In this document: positions 8,413 through 14,325 of the stretch, one piece after another
How the letters are laid out: each line of letters opens with the position of its first letter
Position numbering within the stretch: the stretch's first letter is position 1
NCBI GenBank assembly: GCA_021780625.1
Contig: JAJXYI010000468.1
Coordinates: forward strand, 1 to 20,235
DNA from: a bacterium
GTDB lineage: Bacteria; Verrucomicrobiota; Verrucomicrobiae; Opitutales; Opitutaceae
Reading direction: 5' to 3'
DNA length: 20,235 nt
Notes under the pieces: generated by a model
The model's database searches: none
Seen by the model: only the letters and a program-made list of their open reading frames with translations
What the model was told of the DNA's origin: nothing
Position numbers and translations under genes: made by a program

Positions 8413-9147
8413 GTGAATACAGACGCTGACCGGCCACAGGCCGCCGCCCGACAACCGGTGTGGAGCGCACGCTCCCTTCGCGCGCATCTCGACCGCGAAC
8501 TCGTCCGGGCCCTGCCGGGTGGGCGCCCCGCCCGGATTCTCGACCTGTCCTGCGGCTGCGACCAGGCGATCGCGGGCCTTCGCGAGCACCATCCCGAGTG
8601 GTCTTGGGAGTCGCATGCTCCCACTGCCCGGCAGGAGACCGCCTCGTCCCCGCGGTCGTCCGATTTCACGCCGCTTCCCTTTGGCTCCAATTCATTCGAT
8701 GCCGCGATCGCCTGCGCGACGGTGGCAGCCTGCGACCAGCCCGCACCTCTGCTCGCGGAGCTGTTTCGCGTCCTCAAACCCGGCGGCATCGCGCTGGTCA
8801 ACGTGCCCGCCCATCGCTGGCTCGCCACCGGCAACGATTCCGCCCGCCAAGTCCGCCGGCGCTTCATCGCCCCGGTCCTGAAAACCGAGCTTGCTGCGGC
8901 GGGCTTCCGCGGAATTCAGACCACCCACTGGAATTGCCTCGCGGCGCCGGCGCTGTGGCTGCGGCTCAGACTCGCGGGGAGCCCGGCCTCCCCGCAGGCC
9001 CCGGCGTCGCCCGTCTCGTACGCCGAGCTTCCCCTGCGAGCCCTGATGGCCGCCGAGCACGGCTGGATCCTCCTGGGGGGGCGCTTGCCCTTCGGCGAAT
9101 CCCTGTTCGCGGTCGCCCGAAAACCGTTCGCCTCCGACTTCGCCTGA
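8413..9147 (+). CDS. Class I SAM methyltransferase-like protein with degenerate motif I
   Basis: The 244-residue soluble protein resembles Methyltransf_11-type enzymes. Motif I reads ILDLSCGCDQAI (residues 42-53), where the usual second glycine of the SAM-binding loop is replaced. A post-motif LPFGSNSFDAAIAC lies at 88-101, and ELFRVLKPGGIALVNVPAHRWL at 116-137 matches the family's motif IV-VI region. The usual acidic residue after beta-strand 2 is not obvious. It may bind SAM weakly or have lost activity. The start is uncertain: GTG at 8413 is the first in-frame option, and a GTG at about 8458 also keeps the whole fold. It is transcribed away from the glycan operon and precedes a TonB receptor by 164 bp, so it may be independent of both. 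Its substrate is unknown. Confidence 0.65.
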   Translation: MNTDADRPQAAARQPVWSARSLRAHLDRELVRALPGGRPARILDLSCGCDQAIAGLREHHPEWSWESHAPTARQETASSPRSSDFTPLPFGSNSFDAAIACATVAACDQPAPLLAELFRVLKPGGIALVNVPAHRWLATGNDSARQVRRRFIAPVLKTELAAAGFRGIQTTHWNCLAAPALWLRLRLAGSPASPQAPASPVSYAELPLRALMAAEHGWILLGGRLPFGESLFAVARKPFASDFA

Positions 9148-9200
9148 CGCGCGTGGGCCACAGAACTGAATCGATGGATTGAATACGCGCGCCGCCCGCC

Positions 9201-9221
9201 CGGCCGGGATTCGGGCCGTTT
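9201..9221 (+). terminator. Weak terminator-like hairpin after the methyltransferase gene
   Basis: CGGCC at 9201-9205 pairs with GGCCG at 9214-9218 across an 8-nt loop and is followed by only three Ts. The stem is short and the T tract poor, so it may be chance in GC-rich DNA. Confidence 0.2.
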
Positions 9222-9306
9222 CACATTGGCGTAGCATCGATTTAACCTCACCGGCAAGAAACGCCCCTCTCCGTGATTGAAGCTGCGATTGGCCGCCGTC
9301 CGAGTT

Positions 9307-9314
9307 AGGAGGTG
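9307..9314 (+). promoter_or_regulatory. Shine-Dalgarno AGGAGG overlapping the apparent GTG start
   Basis: A perfect AGGAGG lies at 9307-9312 and runs into the GTG at 9312-9314. Normal spacing would put a start near 9318-9321, where only CAA, TCA and CCC codons lie in frame. Either initiation uses a rare codon, the GTG is used from another site, or a base error hides the true start. Confidence 0.6.
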
Positions 9315-11519
9315 CAATCACCCACACACCGAATACCAGCCACGATCGGATCGTTCGCCTGCGCGACGATCGCGATCTTCCTCCTGTCCACCCAGCCGTC
9401 CGCGGCCTTCGCCGATGATCCCGCTCCGGCCACGAAATCAAAAGCGGTCGTCATGCCCGCCTTCACCGTCGAGGGCCAGTCCTGGAGTTCCCCGACCGGC
9501 TTCGCCCCGATCAAGGTCCAGCCCGAGGCCGTCGAACCCCAGTCGACCATCGGTCACGATTTCATCGCGAACGCGCTTCCCCAGACCGACGACTTCACGC
9601 AGATCGCCAATTTTGCCCCGAGCGTCATGGTCGTCCCGACCGGCGTGCCCGGCGCCCAGGAGAGTTTCACGTCGGCCATCCGCGGATTCCAGGACGGCCA
9701 GTACAACGTGACATTCGATGGTATCCCCTTTGGCGATACCAATGACTTCACGCACCACTCCAACAACTATTTCACCTCCCAGATGCTGGAGACCGTGGTC
9801 GTCGACCGCGGCCCAGGCACGGCCGCCACGCAGGGTCACGCGACCTTCGGCGGCACCATCGCGCTCGTGAGCCGGTCCCTCTCGGACGTCGGCGGCGCGA
9901 CCTTTTCCCAGGCCTTCGGCAACTTCAACACCAGCGCCACCACCGCCTCCTTCTCAACCGGACGCCTCGCCACCTTCGGCAACGCGCGCGCCATGTTCGG
10001 GTGGGACCACATGGAGACCGACGGCTACCAGTCCTACGCTGGCACCCGCCGCACTGACTACTTCTTCAAGTTCGACCGACACCTCGGCGCAGCCAATCTG
10101 ATCACGTTCGTGCTCACCAAGTCCGAACTGCTCATGCACCCCACCGCCGGCCTCACCCTCGCGCAGCTCCAGCAGTACGGCCCCTCCCACGGGCTCAACA
10201 ACGATCCCACGAGCCAGGCGTACGTCGGTTACAACTATGTGCCCAAGGCGACCGATTTCGAGTACGTGGGCTTCCAGCACCGCACGGAAGGCTTCCACTT
10301 CACGGACAAGGTGTATTCCTACCACTACGACAACCTGACCCGCACAGGCATGGACCTGAGCGGCGAGACGCCCAACGGCACCACCATCGGCGGCCCCGGC
10401 AACCAGGACGTCCCCGGACAAATCCAGCCGTACAACGGCTACCGCGCCTGGGGTAACATCCTGCGCGTCGGAGGCGACGTCGGCCAGATCGGCGGCTGGA
10501 AGGCCGGCCTGTGGTCCGAGTACCAGAAGAACACCCGCTACGGCCACAACGTCGACTGGACCCTCGGCGGCGCCTACGACGAGCTGCCCTCCACGCCTGG
10601 CGCCTCGCTCAATTATTTCATGAAGAATTCCATCACGACCTGGCAGCCCTACGCCGAGTTCGACTGGAAACCCCTCCCCGGCATGACCATCGAGCCGGGC
10701 GTGAAGTTCATCTCCCTGCGCCGCCAGATCGCCGCGCCCGTGAACCAGAAGACCGGCCTGCCGCTGTACTACAGCAAGGTCTATTCGACCACCGACCCGT
10801 CGATCTCGGTCAACGAGCGTATCAATCGCTCCTGGTCCGCCTACGCCCAGATCGCCAAGGGCTACCTCGCGCCGAATCTCAACTTCTTCTACACCGCGGA
10901 TCCGAGCGCCAGCACTGTCAGCCCCCAGGAGACCACCAATTACCAGACCGGCGTCGGCTACGAACACGGACCGGTGACCTTCTCGTTCGACGGATACTAC
11001 ATCGATTTCAACAACGAGGTGGGCAAGCGTAAGATCGGCAACAATACGATCTTTTTCAACCAGGGCGGCACGACCTACAAGGGCGTCGAGGTCGAGGGCG
11101 CCGTGTCCGTCGGCAAAGGCCTCAGCCTCTATGCCAACGGTTCCATCAACAGCGCCACCGACAAGCAGTCCGGCGATCCCGTGCCCGAGTCCCCGAAGGA
11201 CACCGCCGCCGTGGGTCTGCTGTACCACTTCCACGCCGCACTCGCGACCTTCGTGACCAAGTACGTCGGCTCGCGTTATGGCGACACCGGCCGCACCATC
11301 CCACTCGCGGGTTACGCCACGACGACGGCCTCCGTCGGCTATTCCTTCGAGCATCCCCTGCCCCATATCGCGGAGCTCAAGGTCCGTCTCTCCGTCGATA
11401 ATCTGTTTAACAGCACCAAAATCGACGACCTCGCCGGCTACACCCCGGTGTCGAATACGGCCATGTACTGGACGATTCCCAACCGCAGCTACCTGCTGAC
11501 GGTTTCGGTCGCGCTCTGA
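9312..11519 (+). CDS. TonB-dependent outer-membrane receptor
   Basis: This 735-residue outer-membrane beta-barrel imports a scarce ligand (siderophore, vitamin, oligosaccharide or metal complex) using TonB-ExbBD energy. A signal peptide ends near residue 35 (STQPSAAFA-DD). A candidate TonB box is VVMPAFTVEG (46-55). The plug domain covers about 80-190, with AIRGFQDGQYNVTFDGIPFG (122-141) and VVVDRGPGTAATQGHATFGG (162-181). The rest is a barrel of alternating, Tyr/Phe-rich strands to the C-terminal YLLTVSVAL. The start is odd: a strong AGGAGG at 9307-9312 overlaps the only upstream start codon (GTG 9312), and an in-frame TAG sits at 9306-9308. No ligand can be assigned; no neighbour is a known siderophore or metal gene. 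A terminator follows at 11539-11584. Confidence 0.93.
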   Translation: MQSPTHRIPATIGSFACATIAIFLLSTQPSAAFADDPAPATKSKAVVMPAFTVEGQSWSSPTGFAPIKVQPEAVEPQSTIGHDFIANALPQTDDFTQIANFAPSVMVVPTGVPGAQESFTSAIRGFQDGQYNVTFDGIPFGDTNDFTHHSNNYFTSQMLETVVVDRGPGTAATQGHATFGGTIALVSRSLSDVGGATFSQAFGNFNTSATTASFSTGRLATFGNARAMFGWDHMETDGYQSYAGTRRTDYFFKFDRHLGAANLITFVLTKSELLMHPTAGLTLAQLQQYGPSHGLNNDPTSQAYVGYNYVPKATDFEYVGFQHRTEGFHFTDKVYSYHYDNLTRTGMDLSGETPNGTTIGGPGNQDVPGQIQPYNGYRAWGNILRVGGDVGQIGGWKAGLWSEYQKNTRYGHNVDWTLGGAYDELPSTPGASLNYFMKNSITTWQPYAEFDWKPLPGMTIEPGVKFISLRRQIAAPVNQKTGLPLYYSKVYSTTDPSISVNERINRSWSAYAQIAKGYLAPNLNFFYTADPSASTVSPQETTNYQTGVGYEHGPVTFSFDGYYIDFNNEVGKRKIGNNTIFFNQGGTTYKGVEVEGAVSVGKGLSLYANGSINSATDKQSGDPVPESPKDTAAVGLLYHFHAALATFVTKYVGSRYGDTGRTIPLAGYATTTASVGYSFEHPLPHIAELKVRLSVDNLFNSTKIDDLAGYTPVSNTAMYWTIPNRSYLLTVSVAL

Positions 11520-11538
11520 GCGTTTCCCAGTGAATTCC

Positions 11539-11585
11539 GCCCGGAGTGGGTCCGCGATTTCGGACCGCTCCGGGCTCCCTTTTTC
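11539..11585 (+). terminator. Intrinsic terminator after the TonB receptor gene
   Basis: GCCCGGAG (11539-11546) pairs with CTCCGGGC (11568-11575). Inside it, GGTCCG (11549-11554) pairs with CGGACC (11561-11566) around a 6-nt loop, giving about 14 base pairs with one small internal bulge. A T-rich tract (TCCCTTTTT) follows. It lies 20 bp after the receptor stop and before the ParB-like gene, so it should separate or attenuate the two genes. Confidence 0.75.
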
Positions 11586-11647
11586 CCAAATTCCCCAGGT
11601 CTGCCAACCCGATCCCGGACCCGGACCTTCAATCCCTTTTCAGGCCC

Positions 11648-12382
11648 ATGAAAAAACTCCTCGTCTCGTTTGCCTCCACCCTTGGTCTCCTCTCCCTCGC
11701 GTTTGCGCCCGCGCAGTCCGCTGCCGCCACGGCCTATTCTCCCTACGATCCTGCGATGCACGCCGGCGCCGCGTACGTCGTCGACGCACTGCATCTTCAT
11801 CCCACCCAGTTTTGCCTCGGATTCCGCGAGGTGGCGTACAAGGCGCAACTGCTCGACCGGATGACGCCCGCCCAGGCCACCGCCTTCATGCAGCACAAAA
11901 ACGTGCCCGTGGTCATCGGCCCGGAAGGCGTACCGTATCTCGCCGATGGACATCACACCGTGCGTTCTCTGCTGGAATCCAACCAGCCCGACAAGCGCGT
12001 CTACGGCCATATCCTCGCCAACTGGCGCAGCCTGTCCCCCGCGGAGTTTTGGGAGCGGATGGCCGCCAATCACTATGCCTACCTCAAGGGTGCCCGAGGC
12101 CAGGGACCCCTCGATCCCGCCGGTCTTCCGGCTACGTTGCTGACCATGCAGAGCGATCCCTACCGCAGCCTGGCCTGGGGTCTGCTCATGCGGCACGGTT
12201 TCAAGGAGGTCCACGGTCCCTCCGGTTTTTTCCAGGAGTTTCATTGGGGAGACTATCTCCGTAACAAAGTTCGGTGGGACGACAGGGACGACGCCTCCTT
12301 CCAGAGGGCCGTGGACGAGGCCTTGAGTCTCGCTCACGCGCCGTCCGCGTCCGGTCTTCCCGGCTACATCCCGGCGTCGTGA
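11648..12382 (+). CDS. Secreted ParB/Srx-fold protein (ParBc_2-like)
   Basis: This 244-residue protein has a clear signal peptide (MKKLL, hydrophobic core, APAQSAAA near residue 27) and so acts outside the cytoplasm. It is not a chromosome-partition ParB. The core matches the putative ParB-like nuclease family ParBc_2 (PF08857): LHLHPTQFCLGFREV (48-62), VPVVIGPEGVPYLADGHH (86-103), with the DGHH loop corresponding to the nucleotide- or phosphate-binding loop of the ParB/sulfiredoxin fold. A helical C-terminal half includes GFFQEFHWGDYLRNK. The ATG at 11648 is chosen because it starts the signal peptide; an upstream extension has none. It follows a TonB receptor by 128 bp with a terminator between. 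Function in this secreted family is not established; a link to the receptor's ligand is inferred from adjacency only. Confidence 0.78.
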   Translation: MKKLLVSFASTLGLLSLAFAPAQSAAATAYSPYDPAMHAGAAYVVDALHLHPTQFCLGFREVAYKAQLLDRMTPAQATAFMQHKNVPVVIGPEGVPYLADGHHTVRSLLESNQPDKRVYGHILANWRSLSPAEFWERMAANHYAYLKGARGQGPLDPAGLPATLLTMQSDPYRSLAWGLLMRHGFKEVHGPSGFFQEFHWGDYLRNKVRWDDRDDASFQRAVDEALSLAHAPSASGLPGYIPAS

Positions 12383-12397
12383 GGTCCGAGGTGATCG

Positions 12398-12444
12398 CCA
12401 AAAACAGAAAGGGCCAACCTCGCTCCCCAGCGAGATTGGCCTTC
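12398..12444 (-). terminator. Strong intrinsic terminator, minus strand (possibly bidirectional)
   Basis: GGCCAA (12412-12417) pairs with TTGGCC (12436-12441) and CTCGCT (12419-12424) pairs with AGCGAG (12429-12434), with one C/A mismatch and a 4-nt loop. Read on the minus strand, the hairpin is followed by CTTTCTGTTTTT, an ideal U tract (plus positions 12400-12411). On the plus strand only TTCCCTAT follows. It ends transcription coming from the convergent minus side and may also serve the ParB-like gene. Confidence 0.75.
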
Positions 12445-12561
12445 CCTATCTAAGCTTAACACGGCGATGAGTTTGCCCACCCATCGCCGCCCCGTGGAAA
12501 ACGGGCCCCTATTAACCAACGCCATTAACCCATGGCGTCGAAGCGATTTGGAGGCGGCAGT

Positions 12562-12592
12562 GCCGCGGCGGGCACCAGCTTCCCGCCGCGGC
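12562..12592. repeat. 11-bp perfect inverted repeat
   Basis: GCCGCGGCGGG at 12562-12572 and CCCGCCGCGGC at 12582-12592 form a perfect stem with a 9-nt loop. No T-run follows on either strand, so it is not a terminator. It is the strongest element of the candidate structured RNA and directly abuts a minus-strand stop codon at 12592-12594. Confidence 0.8.
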
Positions 12593-12660
12593 TAGGCAGC
12601 CAGCCTTAGGAACGGAATACTGCCTTCTGCCAGCAATAGGTCCGCGAACGGACCAACCGG

Positions 12661-13126
12661 CGAGCGGTACTCCGAAATTGGCAATAAAGTAAAAACAACT
12701 GTTTCAATGAACGGATCAATACCAAAGAACAGCCTATTTGTCGCCACCCCACCGATCAGCGTTTCTAAACCGCGGGCATACCCTTGTCGGGCTGGAACGT
12801 GGTGTCGTCGTCGATTTCTGGTAGGACAGCTCGTCTATTTCGAGGTCTAGGGTCGTTCCCATCCCTGTCCGGGTCAACCGAGAGGACTACCTAAATGTGT
12901 GGGTATTATTACGCAGGTATATGGTAAATCGTGGGATGCCTCTTTATTGTGCACGAATTTCCAGCCTGCGGCAACAGGGTCCCAGTCGCAGGAAGCGCGT
13001 TGTTTGCGTGCGATTTGCAGGACCGTCCGACCGTGCGGCGGCTCGTAATTTGCCGACCACTACCTCGCACCGCCGCACGCGTGGGCGTCTTCGCCGGTAT
13101 CCGGCGAAATCCGACGCGCTGGCGTA
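12661..13126. other. Lower-GC intergenic stretch with opposed open frames, no assignable gene
   Basis: This part of the convergent gap is visibly less GC-rich than its surroundings, especially 12661-12760. The minus strand is open from 12834 to a TAG at 12592-12594 (80 sense codons, only a GTG start at 12747 giving 51 residues). The plus strand is open over nearly the same bases (12596-12850, with an ATG at 12707 giving 47 residues). Neither has a ribosome site or a recognisable domain. A small hairpin pairs CCTGCG at 12965-12970 with CGCAGG at 12987-12992. I see no tRNA, insertion-sequence ends or CRISPR repeats. It could be the 5' part of the RNA locus or a remnant of transferred DNA. Confidence 0.5.
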
Positions 13127-14209
13127 TCAGCCGCGGTCGATCAAACGGGCGAGCCAGCCGGGGATCCTGTCGAGTTTCGCCTGGAGTCGCGTGAGGGTCT
13201 CGGCGAGGAGGAGGTTTTGCCGCTGGTGGACCGAGGCCTGCCGTCGGACCTGAAGCAGTTCCCGGCGCACCAGGCCGGCGTCGGTGCGCGCCTGCTCGAG
13301 TTTGCCGGCGGGATCGAGAACCTGCTCGGCCCACCAGGTCTGGTGCATGGATTCGAGGAATCGCACGTAGAAGATCAGGTTGTCGATCCGCGGCTCGGCC
13401 TGCACCGCGACCTCGGTCTCGTCGAGCACCATCGGCTCGACGGGGAGCTCCGCAAGCGTGCCGTCGAAATTCGTGTGGGTCGCGTCGGGGCCGTATCCGA
13501 TGTTCGAGATGAGATTGCGCGCCGGGGCCGCATGCAGGCCTCCGCGATGCCAGCCATCGAACATGAGCTGAAAATCCCAGGTGTCGATCAGCCCCGCCTT
13601 CAGTGCCCGGTAGATGTGCTTCCAGTAATCCGCCTCGGCTTTGATGGGATGGACCTGGTCGAGCAGCGACATCCAGCCAGCTTCGTCCCGCTGCCCGAGG
13701 TCGAGGTCGTGGCCCCTCCACGCGCGCCGCCAGGTGGCCCATCCCCAGATCTGGACGTACTTGGAGAAATAATACGATTGGGGAAGGTGGAGTTGGTGGG
13801 GAAGGAAATGGTTGCCGGACACAGACAGCACCCGTTCGTCGTTCCTGTAGCGCTGCAGCATGCCCTCGCAAAACGGAAAGAAATCCGGGTGTGGCAGGCA
13901 GTCGTCCTCCAAGATGATGCCCGCCTCCTCCTGGTCAAAAAACCAGCTGATCGCCGTGCTCACGGCGTTTCCGCAACCGAGGTTGTCCGCCTGGAACAGC
14001 GTCTTCAGCTCGCACGGCCAGTCGACCCGCGTGGCGAGTGCACGCGTGCGCTCCACGAGGGCGGCCTCGCCCTCCTTGGATTCGCGCGGTCCGTCGGCCG
14101 CGACATAAAGGCGCGCGGGGCGCAGTCGCCGGATGGCGGCGAAGACGCGCTCGGTGCTTTCCGGGCGGTTGAAGACGATGAACAGCAGCGGTGTCGAAAA
14201 TCCGGACAT
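13127..14209 (-). CDS. GT-A-type glycosyltransferase with helical C-terminal tail
   Basis: The 360-residue cytoplasmic protein has a nucleotide-diphospho-sugar transferase fold. It opens with PLLFIVFNRPEST (7-19). The donor/metal site is the EDD triad in GIILEDDCLPHPDFF (97-111). The aromatic YVQIWGWATWRRAW segment (151-164) is typical of this GT2-like group often found in surface-glycan loci. Residues about 305-350 form a charged, heptad-like helix (LEQARTDAGLVRRELLQVRR and onward), a likely coiled coil. The ATG at 14209 is preceded by AAGGA at suitable spacing (minus-strand GAAGGATCCATC), one of the few good ribosome sites here. It lies 116 bp after the 646-aa protein gene and ends the cluster before the convergent gap. 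Donor and acceptor are unknown. Confidence 0.85.
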   Translation of the reverse strand: MSGFSTPLLFIVFNRPESTERVFAAIRRLRPARLYVAADGPRESKEGEAALVERTRALATRVDWPCELKTLFQADNLGCGNAVSTAISWFFDQEEAGIILEDDCLPHPDFFPFCEGMLQRYRNDERVLSVSGNHFLPHQLHLPQSYYFSKYVQIWGWATWRRAWRGHDLDLGQRDEAGWMSLLDQVHPIKAEADYWKHIYRALKAGLIDTWDFQLMFDGWHRGGLHAAPARNLISNIGYGPDATHTNFDGTLAELPVEPMVLDETEVAVQAEPRIDNLIFYVRFLESMHQTWWAEQVLDPAGKLEQARTDAGLVRRELLQVRRQASVHQRQNLLLAETLTRLQAKLDRIPGWLARLIDRG

Positions 14210-14325
14210 GGATGGATCCTTCTCAGGATTCGAACCGAAGCGGGCGAGCGGCGAGATTTTTCTCTCGGCGGACGAGGGTCCAGGTGGGCGACGGCGGGGT
14301 GGGGTGCATGGGTGGGGCGGAGTCC

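Larger units (their letters stand above)
12398..12660 (-). ncRNA. Candidate structured non-coding RNA of unknown class
   Basis: Between two convergent genes lies a run of perfect hairpins. Going along the plus coordinates they are 12412-12441 (terminator), 12462-12489 (8 bp), 12491-12505 (5 bp), 12519-12538 (7 bp, ACGCCAT/ATGGCGT), 12562-12592 (11 bp) and 12639-12654 (6 bp). The last, read on the minus strand, has a UUCG tetraloop (GGTCCG-TTCG-CGGACC), and the terminator U tract is also on the minus strand, so the transcript is most likely minus. I found no tRNA-like T-arm or CCA (tmRNA), no RNase P core, no SRP and no group II domain V signature. The class is unknown, the promoter is not visible and the 5' end is uncertain. 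Confidence 0.4.

Noticed and set aside
9219..9246. Promoter TTCACA with TTTAAC ahead of the TonB receptor
   Set aside because: The spacing is 15 bp and both boxes are weak; it is not better than chance by eye.
11648..12382. Chromosome-partitioning ParB
   Set aside because: The protein has a signal peptide and lacks the helix-turn-helix DNA-binding domain; no parA lies nearby.
12592..12660. tmRNA tag ending RLAA-stop followed by a hairpin on the minus strand
   Set aside because: I searched both strands by eye for a T-arm (GGTTCRANYCC), a CCA end and the TTCGAC 5' tRNA-like motif, also assuming a permuted two-piece form, and found none. Not excluded without a covariance search.
12854..12865. 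CGTTCCCATCCC, like the 5S rRNA loop region
   Set aside because: Only about 12 bases fit; the flanking helices and the GAACnCGGAAG part of 5S rRNA are missing.
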